Positions 16,661 to 25,100 of a stretch of 64,000 nucleotides of DNA are shown piece after piece (position 1 is the first letter of the stretch; each line of letters opens with the position of its first letter). This stretch comes from Haloferax larsenii JCM 13917 (GTDB lineage: Archaea; Halobacteriota; Halobacteria; Halobacteriales; Haloferacaceae), in the NCBI RefSeq assembly GCF_000336955.1, contig NZ_AOLI01000009.1:194652-258651 (forward strand), written 5' to 3'. Under the pieces are notes generated by a model. That model ran no database searches, was not told the DNA's origin, and was given only the letters and a program-made list of their open reading frames with translations. The position numbers and the translations under genes are program-made.

Positions 16661-18491
16661 GGGAACTCACCACCTGCAGGTTGTAGACGACGTGAATGCC
16701 GATTGCACCGAGTAGTGCGAGCGCGTAGGTCGACCGTCCACGCGTGGCCCCGAGTGCCGTCACCGTAGCCGTCACGGCGTGCAGGACAAGCGGTGCGAGC
16801 AGGAGGCCCGTGGCTGCGACGACACCGATACCAGACGGTGCGAACGCCGCCTGTCCGAGCGTGAGCGAAGGGAGACCAACGAGTTGGACGATGGCCGTGA
16901 ATTTCTCGCCGACGAAGAAGCCGAAGCCCGAGAGCGCGCCGAGCAGGAGCGAGACGCGAAGCGTCCGGGCGAACCGTGCCTTCTCGAAGGCGGCGTACAC
17001 GTGCAGACTCTTCGCCAACTCCTCGACCACCGCGACCGCGAGGAGGACAAGCGGAATCGTGAGGTCCACCGGGAGAACGTACAAGACGGCGATGACCAGC
17101 AGTTCGGCGATGAAGACGAACGGAATCGACAGCGCCGAGAGGGTCGCGACCGACCGTGGGCGAGAGATTCGACTGTCGAGCGCGTCGAGGAACTTCAGCG
17201 GGACGGGACGCTGGGTGAACATGTCTTCCTCGCGGTAGACGCCGGTTCCGAGGAGGAACAAGACGAGCGCGGCGAGGAGAATCGGGCCGACGGAGAACGC
17301 GAAGTCCCCGAGCGATACGGCCGTTCCACTCAAGTCGCGGACGACCAACGTGAGCGGCGAGATGAGCGCGATTGGCGTCACGTTCGTGAAGATAGCCGGA
17401 ACGAACGTGTAGGTCGTCAGGAACACCGAGATAGTCACGGTGACGAAGGTCAGTTCCTTGAACGACCGCGCGAACATCGCGCCGACGAAGGTCGCAGAGA
17501 GGAACAACAGCCCGATTGGGACGACGGCGGCGACCGAGACCGGCCCACCGCCGATTGCGAGCGCGATGGCGACGGTGAGACCGACCATTCCAGCGAGGTA
17601 CGGCGCAGTCTTTCCGGCGACGATGTCTCCGGGCGTCACGGGCGCGACGAGGAGAAGTTCACCGCGGCGGTTCACACGCTCGTTGAGGATGCTCGACCCG
17701 TAGGCCTGAATGACGAAGTTCATCGGGACGAGGAAGGCGAAGGCGAGAACCAGCGAGGCGAAGGGGAACGGCGGGCTGATGCTCGCGGGCGACCCGCTGG
17801 TGTCGCCGCCGAGGAAGCCACCCGCGCCGCCGACATCCGGGGCACCTATCGGCCCGTCGTCTGCTGCGGCGGCACCACTGGCCGCTGAGGAGCCAGCTGT
17901 TCCGCCTGCTTGTCCATCGGTGTCGCCATCAGATGAGCCACTGCCGCCGTCGCCCGTTGCGGCCGCGCCATCTGCACTGCCATCACCGTCTCCGTCACCG
18001 ACGCGACTTCCGGGTGGGACGAGTGCCCCGCGCTCTCGATATTGGAGGTTCACGACGACCGGGAACGCCGCAGTCTGATTCGACTCGCGGAGCATCTGGC
18101 GCTCGTTGTAGGTTTGCACCGCGTCGCGGAACGCTTCGTAGGCGGCCATCCCGGTCGGCGTGTCAGTGACCGAGACGTGCGTCTCGCTGACGATGAGTTC
18201 GACGTTCGGGTCGGAGACCGGCCGCGGGTCGAGAACCGTCGATTCCTCGACAGCGTCGTAGTACGGGCTGTCGGACGCGACGCCGACGCGATAGAGGTCT
18301 TTGTCGATTGCAACACCACCGCCAGCAGCCCCGAGTGCGACACCACCGGCGACGAGGACGGCGATGAATCCGAGGATAATCGTCCGGCGGTCGAGCGTCC
18401 CCGCGGAGCGCGTGACCTCCCAGCGAGCGATTCTGGCTATCGCACGAGTGTGCGCGACGAGACGGGGTTTCAGTCCGGTGTCGTCGGTCAC
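16653..18491 (-). CDS. ABC-2 permease fused to a PrsW-like intramembrane protease
   Basis: A 612-residue protein with two parts. Residues 1-440 form an ABC-2 permease with an N-terminal helix, an extracytoplasmic domain with a glycine/aspartate-rich low-complexity segment (about 190-250), and a cluster of helices. Residues 445-612 carry PrsW-type metalloprotease signatures: EELAK at 490-494, FFVGE ending at E529, and histidines at 571 and 600 (IHVVYN). PrsW proteases cleave membrane proteins such as anti-sigma factors in bacteria. The start is GTG and overlaps the ATPase stop (GTGA). Protease activity is inferred from motifs. Confidence 0.72.
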   Translation of the reverse strand: MTDDTGLKPRLVAHTRAIARIARWEVTRSAGTLDRRTIILGFIAVLVAGGVALGAAGGGVAIDKDLYRVGVASDSPYYDAVEESTVLDPRPVSDPNVELIVSETHVSVTDTPTGMAAYEAFRDAVQTYNERQMLRESNQTAAFPVVVNLQYRERGALVPPGSRVGDGDGDGSADGAAATGDGGSGSSDGDTDGQAGGTAGSSAASGAAAADDGPIGAPDVGGAGGFLGGDTSGSPASISPPFPFASLVLAFAFLVPMNFVIQAYGSSILNERVNRRGELLLVAPVTPGDIVAGKTAPYLAGMVGLTVAIALAIGGGPVSVAAVVPIGLLFLSATFVGAMFARSFKELTFVTVTISVFLTTYTFVPAIFTNVTPIALISPLTLVVRDLSGTAVSLGDFAFSVGPILLAALVLFLLGTGVYREEDMFTQRPVPLKFLDALDSRISRPRSVATLSALSIPFVFIAELLVIAVLYVLPVDLTIPLVLLAVAVVEELAKSLHVYAAFEKARFARTLRVSLLLGALSGFGFFVGEKFTAIVQLVGLPSLTLGQAAFAPSGIGVVAATGLLLAPLVLHAVTATVTALGATRGRSTYALALLGAIGIHVVYNLQVVSSLG

Positions 18492-19411
18492 GACTGGCCG
18501 CGACCCCCTTCTGCCGCGCTCGTCGTCGGTGCTTCGCGAGCGAGTTGCAGGAAGATGTCCTCCAGCGATGGCTCGTCGGTTCGAATGTCGGCGACGCTTC
18601 CACCGGCTGCTTCGGCCGCCTCGCGAATGGCCTCCACGTCGGACATCTCGTCGACGACGGCGACGTGCTGGTCGCCCTCGGGCTCGGTCGCTGGATGGTG
18701 TTCTGTCTCAGAGAGAGATACGGTGGTGTACACGCGATAGGTGGTCTCACCGTGTTCCGCGCGGATTTCGGGAATCGTCCCGCGGGCAATTATCTCCCCG
18801 CGGTTCATGATGACCACGCGGTCACAGACCGATTCGACGTGAAAGAGGTTGTGTGCGCTGAAGACGACGGTCTTGCCCTCGTCGCGGAGTTCGCGAACGA
18901 ACTCCAAGACGACGTTCGTCGTCAGCGGGTCCAGCCCGCTCGCGGGTTCGTCGTAGATGAGCAAGTCGGGGTCGTTGACGAGCGACCGGGCGATAGCGAC
19001 CTTTCGCTTCATCCCTTTCGACATGTCGCCGAGGCGGCGGTCGCGGTATTCGAGGTCGAGTCTGTCGAGGACGGCCTCGGTTCGTTTGGTTCCCTCTTCG
19101 CGCGGCACGTCGTACAAGTCGGCGAAAAATCGGAGGTACGACCGCGGCGTCATGTCTTCGTAGAGTGGCGACTCTTCGGGGAGGAAGCCGAGTCGGCGGC
19201 GCATCTCCGGCTCTTCGGGGTCGAATCCGAGGACCGAAGCGGTGCCGTCGGTGGGTTCGACGAGTCCGGCGAGCATCTTCAGCGTCGTCGTCTTGCCCGC
19301 GCCGTTGGGACCGACGATGCCGAACACCTCGCCAGACTCGACCGAGAAGTCGCTGCCCACGACGGCGGGGAAGTCGCCGTAGGCCTTCCGCAGGTTCTCG
19401 ACCGTTATCAT
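18488..19411 (-). CDS. ABC transporter ATP-binding protein
   Basis: A 307-residue ATPase with Walker A GPNGAGKTTT at 34-43, Q-loop in LGFLPEESPLY, signature-like DMSKGMKRKVAIARS, Walker B LLIYDEPASGLDP and the H-loop in VVFSAHNL. It is followed by a ~90-residue C-terminal extension typical of NatA/CcmA-type export ATPases. It powers the two downstream permeases, whose genes overlap in sequence. The ATG of MITVENLRKA is chosen; the ~97 codons open upstream lack coding character and cross tandem repeats. Confidence 0.88.
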   Translation of the reverse strand: MITVENLRKAYGDFPAVVGSDFSVESGEVFGIVGPNGAGKTTTLKMLAGLVEPTDGTASVLGFDPEEPEMRRRLGFLPEESPLYEDMTPRSYLRFFADLYDVPREEGTKRTEAVLDRLDLEYRDRRLGDMSKGMKRKVAIARSLVNDPDLLIYDEPASGLDPLTTNVVLEFVRELRDEGKTVVFSAHNLFHVESVCDRVVIMNRGEIIARGTIPEIRAEHGETTYRVYTTVSLSETEHHPATEPEGDQHVAVVDEMSDVEAIREAAEAAGGSVADIRTDEPSLEDIFLQLAREAPTTSAAEGGRGQS

Positions 19412-19485
19412 TGCCAGACCTTCACGCGGGACGGGATAAAAGGGTTCGCGCGGGATTTCAGAACTGATAGGCTTCGTCTTCGCAG

Positions 19486-19562
19486 GATAACAGGTCCGAG
19501 GCGCGTCGTCTCCGCGGGACAACAGTTCCGAGGCGCGTCGTCTCCGGAAGACAACAGTTTCG
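19486..19562. repeat. tandem direct repeat, 32-base unit, about 2.4 copies
   Basis: Two 32-base units starting GATAACAGG and GACAACAGT share the core CCGAGGCGCGTCGTCTCCG, and a third unit is cut after 13 bases (GACAACAGTTTCG). It lies between the ABC ATPase start and a small membrane protein. It may be a regulatory array or simple slippage product. Confidence 0.7.
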
Positions 19563-19586
19563 GTCCCCCACGGCGAATGGAGAGTC

Positions 19587-19802
19587 ATGCCCGCCGACGA
19601 TTTCCTGACACCCGCGTTCGTCCTCTTCGTCGGTGGTTTCGTGGCAGCGATGTTCTTCTTCGGGGCGCTACTGGCCAGCGTCGCGGGCGGTGGCTCAGAC
19701 ATCGTAAACGGGTTAGCGTTCGCGCTCGCCGGTCTCGGTGGGTTGTTTCTCGTCGCGGGTGTCGTCGGCGCTGGCGTGCTGAAACTGTTGCGCGACGACT
19801 GA
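19587..19802 (+). CDS. small two-helix membrane protein
   Basis: A 71-residue protein with two long hydrophobic helices (FVLFVGGFVAAMFFFGALLA and ALAGLGGLFLVAGVVGAGVL) joined by a short glycine-rich loop, ending in LLRDD. Of the DUF-type small membrane proteins common in haloarchaea; function unknown. Its promoter region contains the tandem repeat. Confidence 0.65.
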   Translation: MPADDFLTPAFVLFVGGFVAAMFFFGALLASVAGGGSDIVNGLAFALAGLGGLFLVAGVVGAGVLKLLRDD

Positions 19803-19890
19803 CGAGACGGTGGCGCGGCGACTGACCAGAGAACACACCTGCGTCCCGACTGACCAGAAGATACTCACCGAGTTGTTATCAGACAAGCGT

Positions 19891-20418
19891 ATGGTCAGCA
19901 TCGATAGACGAACGTTTCTTGGCGTCGCTGGCGCGTCGGTTTTGGGTGCGAGTTCGGGATGTCTCGGCCGTGCCGCGGTGGTCCCGTTGCGGGAAACCGA
20001 CCTCGACGGGGTGGGAATGCTTCCGCTAAACGTCCAAGAAGACGCCCATATCGTAACGACCCACGTCGTCGGCCACCGCGGTCCCGACGACGTCTTCGCG
20101 GGGAAGCCAGTCGGCCTCGTCGTCGCCAACCAGACAGGGTCGGCTGCCGAGATGAGTATCTCCATCGAACGGCGGGACCTCCTTTCGTGGACCTCGCTGT
20201 ACGACGGGCGACACAGTCTCGCAGCGAACGCCAGAATCGACTTCGTCCTTCGGGACCCCGCGACCTATCGGATTCGAGTCTCGACGCCCACACACGAGGG
20301 TGAAACGGAGATAGCTAACTCGGAGTTCGACTGCAACGAAAAAGCGTTCAGCCTCGTCGCGACCGACGAGGGTATCGACCACTCGTCGATTTCGACGACG
20401 ATGGGCTGTGGACTCTAG
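19891..20418 (+). CDS. Tat-exported lipoprotein of unknown function
   Basis: About 175 residues. The N-terminus MVSIDRRTFLGVAGASVLG is a twin-arginine signal ending in a lipobox with cysteine (SSGCLG), so the mature protein is expected to be lipid-anchored outside the cell. The mature part is beta-rich with no catalytic motif recognised. The ATG chosen is the one that puts the RR motif at the N-terminus; 27 upstream codons in frame are discarded. Confidence 0.65.
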   Translation: MVSIDRRTFLGVAGASVLGASSGCLGRAAVVPLRETDLDGVGMLPLNVQEDAHIVTTHVVGHRGPDDVFAGKPVGLVVANQTGSAAEMSISIERRDLLSWTSLYDGRHSLAANARIDFVLRDPATYRIRVSTPTHEGETEIANSEFDCNEKAFSLVATDEGIDHSSISTTMGCGL

Positions 20419-20439
20419 CGGCCGTCGGCCGTACCTTCC

Positions 20440-21291
20440 TCAGTCGTATTCGTAGAAGCCCTTGCCCGTCTTCTTGCCGAGGTCGCCAGCGTCGACCTTG
20501 CGCTTGAGCAGGTACGCGGGCTTGTAGCGGTCGCCGAGTTCCTCGAAGAGCGTCTCGGAGGCGTCGAGACAGATGTCCAGTCCGATGTGGTCGGCGAGCG
20601 TGAGCGGCCCCATCGGGACGTTGGTGCCGAGGGTCATGCCGCGGTCGATGTCTTCCTTCGAGGCGACACCTTCGTCGTAGGCGCGGATACCCTCGTTAAT
20701 CCACGGCATGAGGATGCGGTTCGTGACGAATCCGGGCTTGTCGTCGGACTCCCACGTCTCTTTGCCGAGTTCTTCGGAGAACTCGTGGGCGAACTCGACG
20801 ACTGCGGGGTCGGTTTTCTCGCCGCGGACGACTTCGACGCCTTTCATGATGGGAACGGGGTTCATGAAGTGAAGACCGACGACCTGCTCGGGGCGCTCTG
20901 TCGCGGCCGCGATGGTCGTAATCGAGAGCGTGCTGGTGTTCGTCGCGAGAATCACGTCCGCGGGCATCAGGTCGTCGAGGTCCGAGAAGATGTCGCGCTT
21001 GACGTCCATGTTCTCGACGGCGGCCTCGACGACGAGGTCGCAGTCGGCCAGCGCGTCGAGGTCCGTCGTGCCCGTGATGCGGTCCTTCGTCGCTTCGGCC
21101 TCGTCCTCGCTCAGTTTCTCTTTCGAGACGAAGCGCGAGAGACTGTCGTCGATTGCAGAAAGCCCGCGGTCGACGAACTCCGCCTGGATGTCCCGCATAA
21201 CCACGTCGTAGCCGGACATCGCCGCGACCTGTGCGATTCCGTTGCCCATGGTTCCAGCGCCGATGACTCCAACCGTGTCGATATCGTTCAT
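20440..21291 (-). CDS. 3-hydroxyacyl-CoA dehydrogenase
   Basis: A 283-residue NAD-dependent enzyme with the Rossmann motif [14 protein letters not shown] at the N-terminus, the [11 protein letters not shown] segment with the conserved asparagine, GLHFMNPVP with the catalytic histidine, and a C-terminal domain ending in [10 protein letters not shown]. It oxidises (S)-3-hydroxyacyl-CoA in fatty-acid breakdown or butyrate-type metabolism. The ATG of MNDIDTVGV is preferred over one three codons earlier. Divergent from the HhH gene, with two direct repeats between. Confidence 0.9.
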   Translation of the reverse strand: MNDIDTVGVIGAGTMGNGIAQVAAMSGYDVVMRDIQAEFVDRGLSAIDDSLSRFVSKEKLSEDEAEATKDRITGTTDLDALADCDLVVEAAVENMDVKRDIFSDLDDLMPADVILATNTSTLSITTIAAATERPEQVVGLHFMNPVPIMKGVEVVRGEKTDPAVVEFAHEFSEELGKETWESDDKPGFVTNRILMPWINEGIRAYDEGVASKEDIDRGMTLGTNVPMGPLTLADHIGLDICLDASETLFEELGDRYKPAYLLKRKVDAGDLGKKTGKGFYEYD

Positions 21292-21351
21292 GCCGCGCAT
21301 GCGCTGGACTCCGCGAGGACGCAAGGTAAAACTTGCCGAGTCATCCAGAAC

Positions 21352-21392
21352 TGTGACAATTGATTACTCAGTTCACTCGATTGTGACAACTG
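21352..21392. promoter_or_regulatory. pair of direct repeats in a divergent promoter region
   Basis: TGTGACAATTG and TGTGACAACTG lie exactly 30 bases apart (start to start, about three helical turns) between the dehydrogenase and the HhH gene. A half copy (TGTGTGAC) overlaps the second. Such phasing suits a regulator bound on one DNA face. The regulator is unknown. Confidence 0.4.
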
Positions 21393-21463
21393 TGTGACTT
21401 TCACGGAAACGCTCAAGTTCGGGGCCGGAATGGTCACACGCAACGGTGACTGGCGCGAACAAC

Positions 21464-22492
21464 ATGGGCAGGGACGACGGGGATGCCGCACCGGACGGTG
21501 GTTCGTCCGGGAACGAGAGCGGCCGCGGGGCGCAAACCGGGAGTGTGAATTCGGCGTCCGGCGCGGCCGACACACACCATTCTGAGAGCGACGGCCGACC
21601 AGATTCCGGGAGCGACGACGCACGCGAACCGAGTACCGACGAGGCAATCGAGAAGCTTCTCAGGCCGCGCGGCGCGGCCGATGGCGACGACACGCCGGAG
21701 GAGTTAGCGGACCTGAAATTCATCGGTCCCGCGACGGCAGCAGAACTCGGCGACTCCGAAATCGGCGTCGAATCTATCCTCGACGGGGCAGTCTGCTACC
21801 GCGACCTCGTCGATGCGGGGGTCAATCCGGGCGTCGCGGCCAAGATTCGTCGCTGGCACTCGCTTTCGTGGTCGTTCAGTTCCGGTGACGACCTCGACCG
21901 CCGCTCCGCGCAAGTTCGTGGACTCGGCGACGAAGAACGGGAGTGGGTCGCGGCGAGTTCCGGCGACTGGGGCACCGACGACGACGCCGAAACTGCTGAC
22001 GGCGATTGGACCCCGACCGGCGAGTCGCAGGCGACGACCGGCCCGACGCGAGAGGGCGATTGGACGCCCTCCGGGTCGGCCGCACAGTCCGAGAATGCGA
22101 CCAAAAGCGGTGATTGGACGCCGACGAACCGAGAGGAGTCATCCGACGCGACACGTTCCACTCAGGGATGCGACCCCAATCAGCGAAGTGGCACCAGTCA
22201 CGGGGGAGACTGGACACCGAGCGGGACGTCCAACGCCGGGAGTAGCGCGTCCGCAGATGGGTCCGGTGACGCGCTCGCCGCCGAAGCAGCGTGGCGTGAG
22301 CGTTCGAAACCGACGCCACTCACCACGCTCGACGGTATCGACGAAGCCGACGCCGAGATGCTCGCCGAGGCGGGCGTTCGCTCCGTGCGCCGACTCGCCA
22401 CTGCCGACCCCGAACACGTCGCAGACGCCCTGCAAATCGACCCTGCGGTCGTCAGCGCGTGGAAGGGACAGGCCCGCGAGTCGATGGAGTAG
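21464..22492 (+). CDS. helix-hairpin-helix protein with GDWTP repeats
   Basis: About 342 residues. A disordered acidic N-terminus (~75 residues) is followed by a helix-hairpin-helix-like domain (DLKFIGPATAAELGDSEIG and VNPGVAAKIRRWHSLSWSF), then a low-complexity linker with the motif GDWTP occurring four times. It ends with a second HhH-like domain (LTTLDGIDEADAEMLAEAGV). HhH modules bind DNA non-specifically, so a DNA-associated or adaptor role is likely. A GTG six codons upstream is an alternative start. Confidence 0.65.
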   Translation: MGRDDGDAAPDGGSSGNESGRGAQTGSVNSASGAADTHHSESDGRPDSGSDDAREPSTDEAIEKLLRPRGAADGDDTPEELADLKFIGPATAAELGDSEIGVESILDGAVCYRDLVDAGVNPGVAAKIRRWHSLSWSFSSGDDLDRRSAQVRGLGDEEREWVAASSGDWGTDDDAETADGDWTPTGESQATTGPTREGDWTPSGSAAQSENATKSGDWTPTNREESSDATRSTQGCDPNQRSGTSHGGDWTPSGTSNAGSSASADGSGDALAAEAAWRERSKPTPLTTLDGIDEADAEMLAEAGVRSVRRLATADPEHVADALQIDPAVVSAWKGQARESME

Positions 22493-22621
22493 TCTATACT
22501 GTCCGAAAATTTACTATCTGAGTAGTAATTTATATTCACAGTATTTTGAATCGCAATATTTGACTAGAGCGCTTCTACCGGTTGGATTCCACACTTTCTG
22601 AGTTCCCGCTCCAGCCAATGA

Positions 22622-22631
22622 CTTTATATAC
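22622..22631 (+). promoter_or_regulatory. TATA element of the fbp leader ORF
   Basis: CTTTATATAC lies about 24-33 bases before the ATG of the 44-residue ORF and about 160 bases before fbp. Its spacing fits a leaderless start at the small ORF, placing that ORF at the 5' end of the fbp message. Confidence 0.55.
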
Positions 22632-22654
22632 AAAGTTACCCGATGCTGACGTAG

Positions 22655-22789
22655 ATGATGCTCGGTGTCGACACGTCCGTTAGCCCCGCCGAGGCGGGTC
22701 CCACGTCTTCGACAGCCCCCGGTTCTGATTCCTCGCTGGTCCGAACTCCCCGGTGTTGTATCTGCGGTGCGTCGGAGGTGCGGTGCTGA
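22655..22789 (+). CDS. 44-residue leader ORF coupled to fbp
   Basis: ATG to TGA encodes 44 residues starting [15 protein letters not shown], with a cysteine cluster at the end ([13 protein letters not shown]34, C35, C37, C44). Its stop overlaps the fbp start as TGATG, the arrangement of translational coupling. A strong TATA box sits at the right distance for a leaderless start. It could be a regulatory leader peptide or a tiny zinc-binding protein. No family recognised, so coding status rests on position and architecture. Confidence 0.45.
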   Translation: MMLGVDTSVSPAEAGPTSSTAPGSDSSLVRTPRCCICGASEVRC

Positions 22790-23682
22790 TGGCGACCCAC
22801 GACGTGAACACGGCAGATTCCACGGAGGATGTCCGAACTATCGACCAAGTGGTCGACGTTATCGCGACCACCGCGCCCGAGATTCGCACGGGACTTCCCG
22901 GCCGCCGCGTTGCGTCGGAAGAAGAGAACCCGAGCGGCGAGACACAGATGGCCGCCGACGTGTTCGCCGACGACCTGCTCTGTGAGCGAATCGGCGCACT
23001 CGACGGTGTCAGCGAGTACGCGAGCGAGGAACGCCCCGAGTCTATCGACGTCGGCAGTGGCAACCTCTCGGTCGCTGTCGACCCCCTCGACGGGTCGTCG
23101 AACCTCAAGCCGAACAACACGATGGGGACCATCTTCGCCGTCTACGACGCGCCGCTTCCGGCCCACGGCCGCGACCTCGTCGCCGCCGGCTACGTCCTCT
23201 ACGGCCCCGTGATGACGATGATTGTCGCCCGCAAGGGCTCGGTCGACGAGTTCGTCATCTACGACGATTCGAGCTACGAACTCGTCCGTGAGGACGTCAC
23301 GCTCCCCGACGAGGGGACCGTCTACGGATTCGGTGGTCGCGTCCCCGACTGGACCGAGGACTTCGAGAACTTCGCGCGCGAGGTCGAACAGGACGCGTCG
23401 CGCAAACTCCGCTACGGCGGCTCGATGATTGGCGACGTGAACCAGATTCTCTCCTACGGCGGCATCTTCAGCTACCCCGGTCTCCAGTCGGCACCGGAGG
23501 GGAAACTCCGCGTACAGTTCGAAGGCTACCCCATCGGCTACATCCTCGAAACCGCCGGTGGCGCGTCCTCCGACGGAACACAGTCGCTTCTCGACGTCGA
23601 CAAAGACGAACTCCACGCACGGACCCCGGTCCACATCGGCAACGAGAGTCTTATCGACGACCTCGAAGCGGCGCTCGACTGA
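22789..23682 (+). CDS. fbp: fructose-1,6-bisphosphatase, class I
   Basis: A 297-residue enzyme with the metal- and phosphate-binding motif VDPLDGSSN, the upstream acidic motif EYASEERPE, and a C-terminal [10 protein letters not shown] segment, all of the class I FBPase fold. It removes the 1-phosphate of fructose 1,6-bisphosphate in gluconeogenesis. The start ATG overlaps the stop of the preceding 44-residue ORF; an in-frame start 12 codons earlier inside that ORF is less likely. Convergent with the downstream lipoprotein gene. Confidence 0.9.
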   Translation: MATHDVNTADSTEDVRTIDQVVDVIATTAPEIRTGLPGRRVASEEENPSGETQMAADVFADDLLCERIGALDGVSEYASEERPESIDVGSGNLSVAVDPLDGSSNLKPNNTMGTIFAVYDAPLPAHGRDLVAAGYVLYGPVMTMIVARKGSVDEFVIYDDSSYELVREDVTLPDEGTVYGFGGRVPDWTEDFENFAREVEQDASRKLRYGGSMIGDVNQILSYGGIFSYPGLQSAPEGKLRVQFEGYPIGYILETAGGASSDGTQSLLDVDKDELHARTPVHIGNESLIDDLEAALD

Positions 23683-23693
23683 CTCGGTCTGGA

Positions 23694-25004
23694 CTACCGA
23701 CCGAGTTCGTTTGCCACGGCCTGAGTGAGTCTCGTAGCCGTCGGCTTCGCCGCCTCTGCGAGCGTTCGAGCAGCGACGTAGCGGGCGTACGCCTCTGTCG
23801 CAAGCTTGGTGGACCGGGCTCCGGTACTCCGCGCTTCGCTGACTACGTTCTCTAGGTCACGGTCACCGTTGATGGCTTTGAGCTGTGCCTGTCGAACACA
23901 GGTTTGCTCGACGGGGCCACCGACGTTTGAACGCGCCTGCTGGAGTGCGTCGAGAGCTGCACGCCGAGACGAGACCAGTGCCTCGCTCGACTTTGGAACC
24001 GATAGCGTGTCAGTATCGAGTCGTTCCCGGGCTGTGAGTCGTTGTCGCCGCCATCGGAGGTTCGAGAGTGCCGTCGCCGGACGGTCCGCGCCGAGCGCGT
24101 CTCGAACGTCGCGCGGTGGCCTGACGGACAGTTCGTCGAGCACCTCGCGGACGACCCATGGCCGGTCGTCCGAGACCGGAGTTACCGATTCGATGTCTGC
24201 CTCGGTCGTTTCGAGGAGGTTCCGCGCCGCGACTGTCATCGGGTCTCGAAGCGATGGCGTTCCCTCGAAGACCTGTGTTCGTTGCCCGCCGATGACGGCG
24301 TTCGCGTCCGCGAGTGCCGCACGGGCGTGTGCGATTTCGGCCGCAGCAGCGGCGAACAGTCGAGCGCGTTTCTCGTCGTCGTCGGTGCTGTCGACGCCGT
24401 CCAGTGCCTGGTCGACCGATTCGAGTGAGGACGCGGCTTCAGAGAGAAGTTGTTCAGTCACGCTGGCGACGTAGATACCGACCGAAACCGTCGTCGCCCG
24501 ATACTCGACCCCAGTCCACGAACGGGCGAGTACACGGACGAGGTTGGTGTGCTGCTCTCGGAGACCGTCAGTCTCGGCCGGGCCCACGGCAGTATCGAGC
24601 CATCCGTGCCCTCTTCCGAGCGTCGTTCGTGCTTCTCGGACCCTCCGCATCGCACTGGTGGACTGTTGGGTGGTGCTCTCAGTAATGGCCGCTCGACCCC
24701 ACTTCAAGTGCTTCGACGCTTGCTCGACGGAGGGATTGTCCGGTGAGACGTGGTTGGGGAGCGAGGACAGACGCTCGGCGAGTACCGACGCGCTTCGTTC
24801 CGCGGTCTCACGCGCGCTCCAGAGGTAGCCGTCGGCGAGCGGAAGGTCACCCGGTGGAACTCGCATAATTTGGTCTTGGAGTTCCCTTTCGAGCGCCGCC
24901 GCGTCGTAGTTCCAGCGGCCGAGACACCCCGCGAGTCCGGAGAAGACGATGGCACCGGCAGCACCGAGGAACGCGCGTCGGGAGGGAGTCGAGAGAGGAG
25001 ACAC
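23694..25004 (-). CDS. Tat-exported helical lipoprotein of unknown function
   Basis: A 436-residue protein. The N-terminus has RRAFLGAAGAIVFSG followed by the lipobox LAGC, so Tat export and lipid anchoring are expected. The mature part is almost entirely helical and rich in alanine, arginine and glutamate, with no cysteine-rich or catalytic motif. No family recognised. It is divergent from the carboxylase gene, with about 100 bases between them. Confidence 0.7.
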   Translation of the reverse strand: MSPLSTPSRRAFLGAAGAIVFSGLAGCLGRWNYDAAALERELQDQIMRVPPGDLPLADGYLWSARETAERSASVLAERLSSLPNHVSPDNPSVEQASKHLKWGRAAITESTTQQSTSAMRRVREARTTLGRGHGWLDTAVGPAETDGLREQHTNLVRVLARSWTGVEYRATTVSVGIYVASVTEQLLSEAASSLESVDQALDGVDSTDDDEKRARLFAAAAAEIAHARAALADANAVIGGQRTQVFEGTPSLRDPMTVAARNLLETTEADIESVTPVSDDRPWVVREVLDELSVRPPRDVRDALGADRPATALSNLRWRRQRLTARERLDTDTLSVPKSSEALVSSRRAALDALQQARSNVGGPVEQTCVRQAQLKAINGDRDLENVVSEARSTGARSTKLATEAYARYVAARTLAEAAKPTATRLTQAVANELGR

Positions 25005-25100
25005 GGCGAATACGTTTCGTCAGATAACACATCCCTGTTTCGGAGAGGTGGCAAATCGTGCATGGAAAACCATTTTGATTCCGGTGTGTCATCCGAACGT

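Noticed and set aside
22636..23634. Long minus-strand open frame across fbp
   Set aside because: It is a shadow of the fbp gene; its product has no family pattern while the plus-strand frame encodes a complete FBPase.
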